NCBI RefSeq assembly: GCF_014131695.1
Contig: NZ_CP036346.1
Location: 1,364,001 to 1,428,000, forward strand
Direction of reading: 5' to 3'
Length of the DNA stretch: 64,000 nt
DNA from: Thomasclavelia ramosa DSM 1402
GTDB lineage: Bacteria > Bacillota_I > Bacilli_A > Erysipelotrichales > Coprobacillaceae
The position numbers and the translations under genes are program-made. This document shows, one piece after another, positions 6,848-17,025 of the stretch. Every line of letters starts with the position of its first letter. The first letter of the stretch is position 1. The notes beneath the pieces were generated by a model. The model searched no databases. It worked only from the letters and a program-made list of their open reading frames with translations, and was not told the DNA's origin.

Positions 6848-7740
6848 TGAAACAGTTAAAAGAGATTAAAAATTATTTAGTATTTCATAATGGTACAATT
6901 GAATGTCACCCAGAAAATGTAGGAATTGCTATTAATGATGGTAAAATCGATGTTAAAGATGCTGCCTCATTACAAATTATTTATCTAATTGATCAAGAAG
7001 GAAAATATTGTTTTGACCTAAAGATTAAAGGACAACTGGAATTAATTGAGACTTATGATTTTAAAGTTCCAGCATCTTTAGTTAAAAACATTGAAGTATT
7101 GCAAAATAGTAATATTTTAAGATATAACGATAATCAAAGCAGTGTCAACGGGACTGTTGAAGTAACTGAAAATGTATCGGTTGAGCGTGATAGTAATGTA
7201 AGATGCGCTTATGTTGAGTTATCAGATTCAAGTATTGAAATGAATGTTAATCATGCTTTGAATGGTTTTAACGCTAATAGTACGGTGCGCTTAGCTTCAT
7301 TAGCTAAAGGACAGGAAAAGAAGCATATGACATTTTCGTTAACGCATTTTGCACCACATACAACCGGGATTATGGATAATTATGGTGTTGTTAAGGATGC
7401 ATCTAATTTAGTTATCGATGGGATTGGAACAATTAAACAAGGAAATCATCAATCTAGCAGTCATCAAACAAATAAAATTATTGTTTTTGATGAGAAATGT
7501 AATGCCAAGGCAAATCCATATTTATATATTGATGAATATGATGTAAAAGCAAGTCATGGTGCTAGTGTCGGTAAGATTGATGAGGATCATTTGTATTATC
7601 TCCAATCTCGTGGTTTAAGTAAAAAAGATGCAATGCATTTAGTAACTTATGGATATTTTATTCCAGTCATGGAATTTATAGATAATGCTGATTTAAGAGA
7701 GATGTTTAACGAAACATTAAAAGAAAAGGTGGGGATTTAA
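6847..7740 (+). CDS. sufD: SufD, Fe-S scaffold subunit
   Basis: Protein of 297 residues of the SufB/SufD family. Partner of SufB and SufC in the SufBC2D complex, which assembles Fe-S clusters and passes them on. The C-terminal half holds the family region: a right-handed beta-helix core, the YDVKASHGASVGKIDEDHLYY signature (interrupted here for length) and the SRGLSKKDAMHLV stretch. The N-terminal domain is reduced compared with longer SufD proteins. It starts by one-base overlap with sufC (TAATG) and ends by one-base overlap with sufS, so translation is coupled through the operon. Confidence 0.92.
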   Translation: MKQLKEIKNYLVFHNGTIECHPENVGIAINDGKIDVKDAASLQIIYLIDQEGKYCFDLKIKGQLELIETYDFKVPASLVKNIEVLQNSNILRYNDNQSSVNGTVEVTENVSVERDSNVRCAYVELSDSSIEMNVNHALNGFNANSTVRLASLAKGQEKKHMTFSLTHFAPHTTGIMDNYGVVKDASNLVIDGIGTIKQGNHQSSSHQTNKIIVFDEKCNAKANPYLYIDEYDVKASHGASVGKIDEDHLYYLQSRGLSKKDAMHLVTYGYFIPVMEFIDNADLREMFNETLKEKVGI

Positions 7741-8966
7741 TGTTAGATGTAGAAAAAATTCGTCAGGATTTTCCCATGTTAAATGGTGCTACGATGCATG
7801 GTCAACCACTGATTTATTTTGATAATGGCGCTACAACTTTAAAGCCTCAGTGTGTAATTGATGCTGTATGTAATTATTTGACAAACTATTCGGGTAATGC
7901 ACATCGTGGTGACTATGACTTATCGCATGATGTTGATACACAGTTCGAAAAGACACGTGATTTAGTTGCAAAATTAATAAATTGCGATCGAAAAGAAGTA
8001 GTTTATACATATGGTTCAACAGACGGGCTAAATATGATAGCATTTGGCTATGGGATGACGCATCTAGATGAAGGTGATGAAATACTTTTAACCGTTGCTG
8101 AGCATGCCTCAAATACTTTACCATGGTTTGAAGTCTGTGATACGGTGGGAAGTACGGTTAAATATATTGATTTAGATGATGAAGGACGTCTTACTGTTGT
8201 TAATGTTTTAAAAGCAATTAGTGATAAAACAAAAATTATTTCAATAGCTCAAGTTTCAAATGTTCTTGGATTTGATGGACCAATTAAAGAAATTTGTCAA
8301 ATTGCTCATGAGCGCGGTATTATCGTTTGTGTTGATGGTGCGCAAAGTATTCCTCATGAAAAGGTTGACGTCCAAACATTAGATATTGATTTTCTAGTTT
8401 TTTCTGGACATAAAATGTGCGGACCAACTGGGGTGGGAATTCTTTATGGTAAATATGATTTATTACAAGAAACAAAACCAACTCGTTGGGGTGGTGGAAG
8501 CAATGCCCGATATAAGAGCTGTGGAAGGATTAAATTAAAAAATGCACCGGCTAAGTTTGAGGCTGGAACACCTAATATTGAGGGTGTCATTGGTTTAGGT
8601 GCCGCAATTGAATATTTAATAGAAATTGGGATGGACAATATTCGTGATTATGAATTAGAATTACGTCAATATGCGGTTAAAAAAATGTTAGAATTAGATA
8701 ATTTGGAAGTTTATAATCCAAATGGTCATGGAGCGATTGCTTTTAATATCAAAGGTGTTTTTAGTCAGGACGGAGCTTCACTATTTAACACATATGGTAT
8801 TGCAATAAGAGCTGGGCAACATTGTGCTAAGATTCTTGATGAATTTTTAGATGTTAGTCAAACTCTTAGAGCATCATTCTATTTCTATAATACATTTGAA
8901 GAAATTGACAGATTTATTGAGGTATGTAAGAAAGGAGATGACTTTTTAGATGCCTTCTTTGGATAG
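7740..8966 (+). CDS. sufS: SufS, cysteine desulfurase
   Basis: PLP-dependent group II cysteine desulfurase of 408 residues, which removes sulfur from L-cysteine as a persulfide for Fe-S assembly. The PLP lysine is K225 in SGHKMCGPTGVG. The catalytic cysteine is C362 in RAGQHCAK, the short RxGHHC-type loop of SufS proteins. The N-terminus DFPMLNGATMHGQPLIYFDNGATT is typical. It is the sulfur donor for SufU, whose gene overlaps the 3' end by 17 bases. Length and motifs are complete. Confidence 0.96.
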   Translation: MLDVEKIRQDFPMLNGATMHGQPLIYFDNGATTLKPQCVIDAVCNYLTNYSGNAHRGDYDLSHDVDTQFEKTRDLVAKLINCDRKEVVYTYGSTDGLNMIAFGYGMTHLDEGDEILLTVAEHASNTLPWFEVCDTVGSTVKYIDLDDEGRLTVVNVLKAISDKTKIISIAQVSNVLGFDGPIKEICQIAHERGIIVCVDGAQSIPHEKVDVQTLDIDFLVFSGHKMCGPTGVGILYGKYDLLQETKPTRWGGGSNARYKSCGRIKLKNAPAKFEAGTPNIEGVIGLGAAIEYLIEIGMDNIRDYELELRQYAVKKMLELDNLEVYNPNGHGAIAFNIKGVFSQDGASLFNTYGIAIRAGQHCAKILDEFLDVSQTLRASFYFYNTFEEIDRFIEVCKKGDDFLDAFFG

Positions 8967-9378
8967 TATGATGTTACGACAAATAATTATGGATCACTAT
9001 GAAAATCCACGTAATCATGGACTAGTAGATGATGATAATTATCAGTCAGTAAATATGGATTCAGAAACTTGTATTGACGATATTGATGTGCAAGCCTTAA
9101 TTGAAGATGGTGTTATTAAAGATATCCGTTTTGATGGCGAAGCATGTGCAATTTGTACTGCTAGTACGTCAATTATGAGTGAATTATTGATTGGTAAAAC
9201 AATTGATGAAGCTAATGTTATTATTGAAAATTACAATAATATGATTTATGAAAAGGATTATGACCCTGAAATTTTGGAAGAAGCAATTGCGTTTATGAAT
9301 ACTCATAAACAGGCTAATCGTATTAAGTGTGCTACTTTAGGATGGACAGGAATCAAACAGATCCTCGATAAAGAATAG
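8950..9378 (+). CDS. sufU: SufU, zinc-dependent sulfurtransferase/scaffold
   Basis: IscU-fold protein of 142 residues, the Gram-positive SufU that accepts persulfide sulfur from SufS. Three conserved cysteines are present: C41 (SETCIDDID, with the following Asp as fourth ligand), C66 ([10 protein letters not shown]) and C127 (RIKCATLGW). The start at 8950 lies inside sufS. The only ribosome binding site, AAAGGAGATG, is 12 bases upstream, which is slightly long. An ATG pair at 8968-8973 is an alternative start without its own site. It sits between sufS and sufB, the common Firmicutes order. Confidence 0.92.
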   Translation: MPSLDSMMLRQIIMDHYENPRNHGLVDDDNYQSVNMDSETCIDDIDVQALIEDGVIKDIRFDGEACAICTASTSIMSELLIGKTIDEANVIIENYNNMIYEKDYDPEILEEAIAFMNTHKQANRIKCATLGWTGIKQILDKE

Positions 9379-9388
9379 GAGGAAACAT

Positions 9389-10795
9389 ATGGCAGATATA
9401 AAAAATGAAATTCCTGATCAGGAATATGCCTATGGTTTTAATGATGGTGATGTTTCAGTTTTCAAGACTCCTAAAGGAATAAATGAAGAAATTGTTACTG
9501 AAATATCAAAAATTAAGAATGAACCAGAATGGATGCTTGAATATCGTCTAAAATCTTATCGCTGCTTTATGGAAAAGCCTATGCCAACTTGGGGCGTTAA
9601 TTTAGACCGTATTGATTTTGATGAATATACTTATTACGTTCGTCCTAGTGATAAACAAACGAATAAATGGGAAGAAGTACCTGAAACAATTAAACAAACA
9701 TTTAATAAATTAGGTATTCCTGAAGCAGAACAAAAGTATTTATCGGGAGTTAGTACTCAGTATGAATCAGAAGTTGTTTATCATAACATGTTAAAGGAAG
9801 TTACTGAAAAAGGTGTTATTTTCCTAGATATCGATAGTGGTTTACGTGAGTACCCGGAAATATTTAGAAAATATTTTGATACTGTTATTCCTTATAATGA
9901 CAATAAATTTTCAGCTTTAAATGGAGCTGTTTGGTCTGGGGGATCTTTTATTTATGTACCGCCAGGAGTGAAATTAGATAAGCCACTACAATCTTATTTC
10001 AGAATCAATTCTGAGCAAATGGCACAATTTGAAAGAACTTTAATCATTGTTGATAAAGGAGCGGATATCCACTATGTTGAAGGGTGTACTGCACCAAGTT
10101 ATTCTCGTGATTCTCTTCATGCTGGGGTTGTTGAAATTATTGTGGGTGAAGGAGCAAAATGCCGTTATACAACGATTCAAAACTGGTCTAACAACATTTT
10201 GAATTTAGTAACTCAGCGAGCAAAAGTATTTAAAAATGGGTCAATGGAATGGGTCGATGGAAATATTGGTAGTGCTGTAACTATGAAGTATCCAACTTGT
10301 GTGTTGATGGAAGAGGGAGCAAAAGGTTCTTGTATTACTATTGCTGTAGCTGGTGAGAATCAGATTATGGATTCAGGTTCAAAGATGATTCACTTAGCGC
10401 CTAATACATCAAGTAGTATTGTTTCTAAATCAGTTTCTCGCCGCGGTGGAAAAGTCAATTACCGGGGAATGGTACAGCATGGTGCTAAAGCTTATAATTC
10501 AAAAAGCAAGGTTGAATGTGATACGTTGATTTTAGATGACATTTCAACTAGTGATACAGTTCCGGTTAATTGGATGCGAAATAATGATTCTATTATTGAG
10601 CATGAGGCGACTGTCTCAAAAATTTCTGAAGAACAGCTTTTCTATTTAATGTCTCGTGGTTTAACAAAAAAAGAAGCAATGGAAATGATTGTAATGGGGT
10701 TCATTGAGCCGTTTGCTCGCGAATTACCAATGGAATATGCTGTTGAACTAAATCAATTAATTAAATTGGATTTTGGGGATCAGGGTATTGGATAA
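9389..10795 (+). CDS. sufB: SufB, Fe-S scaffold subunit
   Basis: Main scaffold subunit of the SufBC2D complex, 468 residues and full length. Typical SufB segments are present, including [20 protein letters not shown] near the N-terminus (cut here for length) and the beta-helix core with [17 protein letters not shown]. The C-terminal [13 protein letters not shown] and [20 protein letters not shown] are also present. The conserved cysteines, including the one in VEGCTAP, are in place. It follows sufU by 10 bases with GGAGGAAA as ribosome binding site. Last suf gene of the operon; its 3' end overlaps the start of the folate cyclo-ligase gene. Confidence 0.96.
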   Translation: MADIKNEIPDQEYAYGFNDGDVSVFKTPKGINEEIVTEISKIKNEPEWMLEYRLKSYRCFMEKPMPTWGVNLDRIDFDEYTYYVRPSDKQTNKWEEVPETIKQTFNKLGIPEAEQKYLSGVSTQYESEVVYHNMLKEVTEKGVIFLDIDSGLREYPEIFRKYFDTVIPYNDNKFSALNGAVWSGGSFIYVPPGVKLDKPLQSYFRINSEQMAQFERTLIIVDKGADIHYVEGCTAPSYSRDSLHAGVVEIIVGEGAKCRYTTIQNWSNNILNLVTQRAKVFKNGSMEWVDGNIGSAVTMKYPTCVLMEEGAKGSCITIAVAGENQIMDSGSKMIHLAPNTSSSIVSKSVSRRGGKVNYRGMVQHGAKAYNSKSKVECDTLILDDISTSDTVPVNWMRNNDSIIEHEATVSKISEEQLFYLMSRGLTKKEAMEMIVMGFIEPFARELPMEYAVELNQLIKLDFGDQGIG

Positions 10796-11318
10796 AAAAG
10801 TATTACGGAAACAATTGATTCAAGCAAGATTAGATTTAGATAGCGAAACTTATGCATCTAAATCTAATTTTATTGTTTCTAAATTAAAACAGCAACCTGA
10901 ATTTATTGAGGCAAGAGCAATTGGAATCTATGTTTCTTTTAGACATGAAGTAGAAACAATCAGTTTGATTAAGGAAATAATTAATAATAAAATTGTCTGT
11001 GTTCCAAAAATTAGTGGTAAACAGATGGATTTTTATCAAATTAATTCAATCAATGAATTAAAGACAAGTAATTTTGGAATTTTAGAACCTAATAATAGTC
11101 ATCCTGTTACTAAAGATAATCTTGATTTACTAATTGTACCAATGGTTGGCTACGATCAAAGTGGTAATCGATTAGGTTATGGCGGTGGTTATTATGACCG
11201 CTATTTAAGTGATTATTGTGGTAATGTAATTGGCTTGGCATTTAGTTTCCAAGAAGTTGCAAATTTACCAGTAGAACCATTTGATTTGCCGATTAAAAAG
11301 ATTATTAATGAAAAATAA
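10788..11318 (+). CDS. 5-formyltetrahydrofolate cyclo-ligase
   Basis: Cytoplasmic enzyme (MTHFS, EC 6.3.3.2) that converts 5-formyl-THF to 5,10-methenyl-THF with ATP. The family signature [20 protein letters not shown] is intact; this loop binds nucleotide and phosphate. The N-terminus [15 protein letters not shown] also fits. The start is uncertain: TTG at 10788 or TTG at 10773, both inside the end of sufB and preceded by G-rich sequence; no ATG is available. The product is about 176 residues, the normal family size. The overlap suggests co-transcription with suf, and a promoter for the next gene follows the stop directly. Confidence 0.9.
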   Translation: MDKKVLRKQLIQARLDLDSETYASKSNFIVSKLKQQPEFIEARAIGIYVSFRHEVETISLIKEIINNKIVCVPKISGKQMDFYQINSINELKTSNFGILEPNNSHPVTKDNLDLLIVPMVGYDQSGNRLGYGGGYYDRYLSDYCGNVIGLAFSFQEVANLPVEPFDLPIKKIINEK

Positions 11319-11327
11319 TCACGGTTT

Positions 11328-11336
11328 TGTTATAAT
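11328..11336 (+). promoter_or_regulatory. Extended -10 promoter for the flippase gene
   Basis: TGTTATAAT lies 26 bases before the ATG at 11362. The -35 region is weak. Confidence 0.55.
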
Positions 11337-11361
11337 GGGGAATATAAAGTAGGGTGAAATT

Positions 11362-12771
11362 ATGTCAAGAGAGAAAACATTAGTTAAAAATACGTTAATT
11401 ATGGCGTTGGGGACTTTTCTGCCTCGGATTATTAATTTATTGACTACGCCAATTATTACTAGTGCAACTACTGATGCGCAGTATGGGCAATTAGATTTAG
11501 TTACAACGACGATTCTTTCATTTATTGTACCTTTATGTACGTTGCAAATTGAACAGGCTCTATTTAGATTTCTTGTTGATGCTAAAAGTGAAAAAGAACA
11601 ACGGCGTGTCATTACTAACGGATATGTAATGATTTTTGGACTTATGGTGATTGCTGCGATTATTTGTCTGTTTGTGCCAATCAGCATGTTTGAAGGCAGT
11701 TTTAAGCTATTGATTATTGGATATATATGGATTGAGATTATTGCAACAACTTCTAGGTTTGTTTTAAGGGCTTTTTCCAAATATAAAGAGTACTCTATTT
11801 TGGCGGCGTTAGTTGTAATAGTCAACTTTGTTGTTGTCTCAGTTTGTTTATTGTGGCTAAAGACAGGGTATATTGGGGTTTTAATAGCATTAGTAGCTGC
11901 TGATGTAGTCGGCTTTATTTATGTACTATGCGTATGTAATATTTTTAAATTTTTTAATTTTAAATATTTTAGTAGCGAATATGCTCTTAAAATGCTTGGC
12001 TATGCATTACCGTTTGTACCTAATATGGTATCATGGTATATTAATCAATTGTCTGATCGATGGATTATTTCAATTTTTCTAGGGGCAGGGCCAAATGGAG
12101 TTTATGCCTTGGCTAATAAAATACCTTCGATTGTTAATATCTTATATCCGGCCTTTAATTTAGCTTGGACAGATTCGGCAACAAGGAGTGTAAATGATCC
12201 TGATAGTGGCAGGTATTATAATAGGATGTTTCGGATGTTGTTTTGCATTGTCTCAGCAGGTTCAGTTTTATTAGTGGCTGGATCACCGATCATCTTTGGA
12301 ATTTTATGCCGTAATAAAGAATTATATAGTGCTTTCGATTATACCCCAACCTTAATTTTAGCTACATATTTTTATTGCTTCTCACAATTTTTTGGAAGTA
12401 TTTATGTAGCTGTTAAAAGTGCTAAAAATATGTCGGTAACAACGACTATTGCAGCTATAATCAATATTATCATCAATTTAGGTTTGATTAATATTATTGG
12501 AGTACAGGCAGCTGTTCTTTCAACATTGGCTGCGAATTTATTTTTAGCGGGATATCGGTTCTTTGATTTGAATCGGCGCTATGTACGTTTAAAAATAAAT
12601 AAACGTCTAACAGTGTTGACAATCGTAATTTTTATAATTAGTATGTCTTTAGCATGGTCGGGAGATAAAATTTTATGGATATTAAATATTGTTATTGCGC
12701 TTGGCTACGCATACTTTATTTCTGGTGATATTTTTATTGGAATGTTTAAAGCTGTTTTAAAGAAACGTTAA
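11362..12771 (+). CDS. MOP-superfamily oligosaccharide flippase (Wzx/MurJ-like)
   Basis: Integral membrane protein of 469 residues with about 12-14 hydrophobic helices, the layout of the polysaccharide transporter branch of the MOP superfamily. The N-terminus LVKNTLIMALGTFLPRIINL and the middle ALPFVPNMVSWYINQLSDRW are typical of O-antigen/teichuronic-type flippases in Firmicutes. It would flip a lipid-linked glycan across the membrane; the substrate cannot be read from sequence. No glycosyltransferase genes are adjacent, as the teichoic acid genes are 34 kb away. It has its own promoter, and a terminator follows at 12779-12830. Confidence 0.85.
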   Translation: MSREKTLVKNTLIMALGTFLPRIINLLTTPIITSATTDAQYGQLDLVTTTILSFIVPLCTLQIEQALFRFLVDAKSEKEQRRVITNGYVMIFGLMVIAAIICLFVPISMFEGSFKLLIIGYIWIEIIATTSRFVLRAFSKYKEYSILAALVVIVNFVVVSVCLLWLKTGYIGVLIALVAADVVGFIYVLCVCNIFKFFNFKYFSSEYALKMLGYALPFVPNMVSWYINQLSDRWIISIFLGAGPNGVYALANKIPSIVNILYPAFNLAWTDSATRSVNDPDSGRYYNRMFRMLFCIVSAGSVLLVAGSPIIFGILCRNKELYSAFDYTPTLILATYFYCFSQFFGSIYVAVKSAKNMSVTTTIAAIINIIINLGLINIIGVQAAVLSTLAANLFLAGYRFFDLNRRYVRLKINKRLTVLTIVIFIISMSLAWSGDKILWILNIVIALGYAYFISGDIFIGMFKAVLKKR

Positions 12772-12778
12772 TAGTAAT

Positions 12779-12830
12779 AATGTTAAGATTTAATTATTTA
12801 GCAAAGTAATTAAATTTTAACATTTTTTTT
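12779..12830 (+). terminator. Intrinsic terminator after the flippase gene
   Basis: ATGTTAAGATTTAATTA (from 12780) pairs, with one wobble, with TAATTAAATTTTAACAT (12807-12823). Seven further T residues follow. Confidence 0.8.
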
Positions 12831-12882
12831 ATGTCCTTTTTTGTATAGTTAATATTAATGAATTGGGTTACAGGAGGATAAT

Positions 12883-15459
12883 ATGGAAGCATATCAAAAA
12901 TCGTTTAAAGAGGTCCAGCAAGCACTAGGAGTCAGTGATAATGGATTAAGTCAAAAAGATGTAATTAAGCGTCAAACACGATATGGAAGAAATGAAATTA
13001 TTGGTGAAAAGCGTCAAAGTGTTTGGGGAATCTTATTTGATCAGTTTAAAGATTTATTAGTAATAATCTTGATTTGTGCGGGTATTATTTCAGCTATTAG
13101 CGGAGAATTTGAAAGTACATTGGTCATCTTGGTTGTAATTACTTTAAATGCATTGCTAGGAACATTTCAAACTGTAAAAGCACAGAAATCTTTGGATAGT
13201 TTAAAAAAATTATCTATGCCAAAAATAAAGGTGTTGCGTGAAGGTAAATTAGTTGAAATTAAATCAAACGAATTGACAGTAGGTGATTTGGTATTTATCC
13301 AGGCTGGAGATGTAATTGCTGGTGATGGACGCTTAAAAGAAGCGAATAATCTTCAAGTTAATGAAAGTGCATTGACAGGTGAGTCAAATAGTGTCGAAAA
13401 GCAGTTAGTTGCAATAAATCATCAATGTACTATTGGAGATATGACAAATATGGTTTTTTCAGGAAGCTTAGTTACAAATGGAACAGGGCAATATATTGTT
13501 ACAAACATTGGAATGAAAACGCAGTTAGGAAAGATTGCTGAGATGTTGAATGCAACTAAACAGCGTCGTACGCCATTACAAAAGACGTTAGATGAATTTT
13601 CAGTAAAATTGTCAATTGGCATTATTTCAATCTGTATTATTGTTTTGTTTATGGATGTCTTTATCGCAAAAGAACAATTGCTCGATGCTTTGATGATTGC
13701 AGTAGCATTAGCTGTTGCAGCGATTCCTGAGGCATTAGGATCAATTGTGACTATTGTTTTGTCGATTTCAACTCAAAAAATGGCTAAAGAAAATGCAATT
13801 ATTAAAAATTTAAATGCTGTGGAAAGCCTTGGTTGTGTTTCAGTGATATGTTCAGATAAAACAGGAACATTAACCCAAAATAAAATGACAGCAGTCGATA
13901 TATATACAAATCGGATGTTAATACAAGCAAATCGTTTAAATCATCATGAATATTGTCATAATATCTTATTAAAGGCTTTTGTTCTATGTAATAATGCTAC
14001 TATTTCTAAAGCACAGAGTATTGGTGATCCAACAGAGATTGCCTTACTGGAATTATATCAAGATTATAATTATAAAAACGCATATCGATTGCAGACTAAA
14101 CGTCAACAGGAATTGCCGTTTGATTCCACACGAAAGCTGATGAGTGTTACTTCAAAGAATCATCTATACACTAAAGGAGCCCCAGATGTTTTATTAAAAC
14201 GATGTAATCGAATATTAATAGATGGATATAAAGAAATTTTTACTAATAAAGATAAGCAGCGTATTATGGAACAAAATGATGCTTTGGCGCGCCAGGGAAA
14301 GCGTGTATTAGGATTTGCGTATAAAGAGTTTTATCGTAATACATTAGAAAAAAGGGATGAAAATGATTTAGTTTTTGTTGGTCTAGTATCTTTAATTGAT
14401 CCTCCTCGCATTGAAAGCGCTCAGGCGGTCAAAGATTGCATTTTAGCAGGGATTAAACCAATCATGATAACTGGTGACCATGTTGTAACTGCGTGCAGTA
14501 TTGCAAAGAAAATTGGTATTTTTAAGCAAGGTGATAAATGTTTAGAGGGAACTCAGTTAGATAAACTTACTGATCAGCAATTGCGGAATTACTTGCCACA
14601 TGTATCTGTTTATGCGCGAGTTGCACCAGAACATAAAATTAGAATTGTTCAAGCTTGGCAAGCACGTGGAGCAATTGTTGCAATGACCGGTGATGGTGTT
14701 AATGATGCTCCGGCTTTGAAACAAAGTGATATTGGGGTAGCGATGGGAATTACGGGGAGTGAAGTTTCTAAGGATGCAGCTAGTATGATTCTGACAGATG
14801 ATAACTTTGCAACTATCGTTAAAGCAATCATTACTGGCCGAAATGTATATACAAATATTAAAAATTCAATTATCTATCTTTTATCTGGGAATTTATCCGC
14901 AATAATTTGTGTTTTAGTTACATCATTTGCAATTTTACCAACTCCTTTTTTGCCGGTTCATTTACTATTTATTAACTTAATTACAGACTCTTTACCGGCC
15001 ATTGCGATTGGGATGGAAAAGGGGAGTGATGAAATTCTAAAGCAAAAGCCACGGGGATCGGGCGATTCATTACTTAATAAAGAGACAATTTTACAAGTGA
15101 GTTTTGAAGGGATAATAATTTGTATTTTCACAATGTTAGCTTATTTTATTGGTTTACGCAGTGATGAATTGACTGCTTCATCAATGGCATTTGGAACACT
15201 TTGTTTGGCGCGACTATTGCATGGATTTAACTGTCGAAGTAACTTGCCACTATATAAAATTCCTGTAAATTATTATAGTGTTGGAGCTTTTGTAATTGGA
15301 GTATCATTATTAACATGGATTCTAATTTCTCCTAATTTTCATTCACTTTTTTCAATTAGTGAACTATCACTAAAACAATTAGCAATAATTTTTGTTTCTG
15401 CAGCATTTCCAAGTATTATTATCCAAATATATAAGATGGTTTCTTCGAGGTATAATTAG
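12883..15459 (+). CDS. Cation-translocating P-type ATPase (Ca2+-type)
   Basis: P2-type ATPase of 858 residues, probably exporting Ca2+. The cation ATPase N-domain comes first, followed by the actuator motif ALTGESNSVEK and the phosphorylation motif DKTGTLTQNKMT (D325). Nucleotide-domain residues (TKGAPDVLL) follow, then the hinge MTGDGVNDAPALKQSDIGVA. Four C-terminal helices contain the INLITDSLPAIAIG segment. The M4 ion-site segment reads PEALGSIVTIVLS in place of the more usual PEGLPAVVTI. This makes the Ca2+ assignment likely but not certain. GGAGG precedes the start. Monocistronic or joined to yunB 33 bases downstream. Confidence 0.92.
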   Translation: MEAYQKSFKEVQQALGVSDNGLSQKDVIKRQTRYGRNEIIGEKRQSVWGILFDQFKDLLVIILICAGIISAISGEFESTLVILVVITLNALLGTFQTVKAQKSLDSLKKLSMPKIKVLREGKLVEIKSNELTVGDLVFIQAGDVIAGDGRLKEANNLQVNESALTGESNSVEKQLVAINHQCTIGDMTNMVFSGSLVTNGTGQYIVTNIGMKTQLGKIAEMLNATKQRRTPLQKTLDEFSVKLSIGIISICIIVLFMDVFIAKEQLLDALMIAVALAVAAIPEALGSIVTIVLSISTQKMAKENAIIKNLNAVESLGCVSVICSDKTGTLTQNKMTAVDIYTNRMLIQANRLNHHEYCHNILLKAFVLCNNATISKAQSIGDPTEIALLELYQDYNYKNAYRLQTKRQQELPFDSTRKLMSVTSKNHLYTKGAPDVLLKRCNRILIDGYKEIFTNKDKQRIMEQNDALARQGKRVLGFAYKEFYRNTLEKRDENDLVFVGLVSLIDPPRIESAQAVKDCILAGIKPIMITGDHVVTACSIAKKIGIFKQGDKCLEGTQLDKLTDQQLRNYLPHVSVYARVAPEHKIRIVQAWQARGAIVAMTGDGVNDAPALKQSDIGVAMGITGSEVSKDAASMILTDDNFATIVKAIITGRNVYTNIKNSIIYLLSGNLSAIICVLVTSFAILPTPFLPVHLLFINLITDSLPAIAIGMEKGSDEILKQKPRGSGDSLLNKETILQVSFEGIIICIFTMLAYFIGLRSDELTASSMAFGTLCLARLLHGFNCRSNLPLYKIPVNYYSVGAFVIGVSLLTWILISPNFHSLFSISELSLKQLAIIFVSAAFPSIIIQIYKMVSSRYN

Positions 15460-15492
15460 AAACAAAACTAAATATAATATATTGGTGGTTTA

Positions 15493-16146
15493 ATGAAAAA
15501 ACGATATATATTTATTGTAATTACCATTATTTTAGCAATTGTTATTCAAGTTCTTAGTGTTAATATTACTCCTGCATTAAAGAAGATTGCAGACAAAGAA
15601 ATAAATCGGTTTTGTCAGATGGTAATCAACAATACCCCTTTTCCAGTTACATTAGACCATCAGGAACTGATCAAGATCAATCGTAATGGTGATGAAATTG
15701 CGACAATTAATTTTAATACGAGTTATGCTTCAAGTATTGGAGCTAAAATGGTTAATAAATTAGATGAATTGTTTGTAGCGATTGAAGAAGGAACATATAA
15801 AAAAACAGATAATTCTTTTTATCAACGTCGATTTCAAAAGATGAGTGACGAAGGTGGGGTAATCGCTTCTATTCCCATTGGAGCATTAACACAAAATCCT
15901 TTCTTAGCAGGTGTTGGACCTAAAATAAAACTTAAATATGAAACTATATCTGCGATTACTTGCTCAGTCGAAAAAGATGTTAAAAGCTACGGTGTGAATC
16001 ATGTTATGGTTTCTTTGAAATTGGTTATTAAAATTAAGATGATGGTATTATTACCATTTTATAACGAGGAGTTTAATAAAGACTATGACTATCCATTAGT
16101 GATGGAAATTATTGAAGGGGAGGTGCCTAATTGGTATCAGAATTAG
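15493..16146 (+). CDS. yunB: Sporulation protein YunB
   Basis: Protein of 217 residues with one N-terminal membrane anchor (residues 5-25). The YunB C-terminal half is present: IPIGALTQNPFLAGVGPKI, then YGVNHVMVSLKLVIKIKM and the terminal MEIIEGEVPNWYQN. YunB is a sigma-E-controlled mother-cell protein in Bacillus, with a role in spore formation that is not understood. Its presence indicates a spore-former. GGTGG lies 6 bases before the ATG. It overlaps the next gene by 16 bases. Confidence 0.9.
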   Translation: MKKRYIFIVITIILAIVIQVLSVNITPALKKIADKEINRFCQMVINNTPFPVTLDHQELIKINRNGDEIATINFNTSYASSIGAKMVNKLDELFVAIEEGTYKKTDNSFYQRRFQKMSDEGGVIASIPIGALTQNPFLAGVGPKIKLKYETISAITCSVEKDVKSYGVNHVMVSLKLVIKIKMMVLLPFYNEEFNKDYDYPLVMEIIEGEVPNWYQN

Positions 16147-16967
16147 AAATTTTACAACGTTTTTATCAGATCTATCTAGAACAAGAAAGTGATTTCTTTA
16201 GTTTTCAAGGTAATTTTTATTATTTATGCAAGGTTAATAATTTTACTAATGACTATCCATACTATGTAAATGCATTAGGACTAAATGGTTTCATGGTTGT
16301 TAATAACTGTTTTAATCGTCCTATCTCAATGGACTATATATTGTATACTTATCAAATCGAAGATTATCATTTTGAAATGTTTTTACAATATTCTTTGCGA
16401 CCTTTAGATATTCAGGTTGAAGTTTTAAAAATTAAAGAAAGCTGGTGTGCAATTCTTGATGAAGCAAAGTGCAAGATTGGTAACTATGCTTCAAGAATCA
16501 GTCATTTTGAACATTTTGTAGTGCTGTCATATTACTATCAAGGTCTTGGAGAAGCCGCAATTAGCGTGTTAAATGAAATTAAAGAAACTAAGCTAGTTGC
16601 GGGGATAGAACACTTTAATATGATCGATAACTATGAGATGCTTTGCTGTCCAGCTAATTTAGTCATAGCTTCAAGAGTCAAGGATTTAGCCAGTAGCTAT
16701 AAAAATAATTTGATTTCAGTTGAACAGTTAGAACAGTACATTCAGATTAGCGCTCTAACAGTAGATGAAATAATTTATCTCTATTCACGATTATTGTTTC
16801 CAAGTGAATTTATGCAGCTGGCAATCAATGATGATTGTAATGATGCACAAATAAAAAAAACACTTTTGAATATGTATCAAAATATAGATAATCAAAAAGC
16901 GTCTTTAGTAATTGCGTGGCAAATGTTAAATAAATATACTCGTTTACCCAAAATTGCCTGGTTATAA
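16131..16967 (+). CDS. Uncharacterised protein coupled to yunB
   Basis: Protein of 278 residues that I do not recognise. It starts at a TTG inside the end of yunB with a strong ribosome binding site (GGGGAGGTG). It has no signal peptide or convincing membrane helix, and is rich in Tyr, Asn, Leu and Glu. The early part (FLQYSLRPLDIQVEVLKIKESW, cut) looks like a small-molecule or phosphotransferase-type fold, and the remainder is helical. Translational coupling to yunB suggests a mother-cell or sporulation-related role, which is inference only. A terminator follows at once. Confidence 0.75.
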   Translation: MVSELEILQRFYQIYLEQESDFFSFQGNFYYLCKVNNFTNDYPYYVNALGLNGFMVVNNCFNRPISMDYILYTYQIEDYHFEMFLQYSLRPLDIQVEVLKIKESWCAILDEAKCKIGNYASRISHFEHFVVLSYYYQGLGEAAISVLNEIKETKLVAGIEHFNMIDNYEMLCCPANLVIASRVKDLASSYKNNLISVEQLEQYIQISALTVDEIIYLYSRLLFPSEFMQLAINDDCNDAQIKKTLLNMYQNIDNQKASLVIAWQMLNKYTRLPKIAWL

Positions 16968-16985
16968 AAGCCAGGTAATTTTTAA
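16953..16985 (+). terminator. Terminator after the yunB operon
   Basis: ATTGCCTGG (16953-16961) pairs with CCAGGTAAT (16971-16979), followed by TTTTT. The stop codon lies in the loop. Confidence 0.7.
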
Positions 16986-16991
16986 TAAAAT

Positions 16992-17014
16992 AAAAAACCC
17001 ACACTTAGTGTGAG
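16992..17014 (-). terminator. Terminator of the tRNA cluster
   Basis: On the minus strand CTCACAC, TAA and GTGTGGG form a tight hairpin followed by six T residues. It lies just after tRNA-Gly. Confidence 0.75.
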
Positions 17015-17025
17015 CAATTTACTAA

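Noticed and set aside
11319-11825. A 168-codon antisense frame over the flippase gene
   Set aside because: It mirrors the transmembrane codons of the real gene and has no start context of its own.
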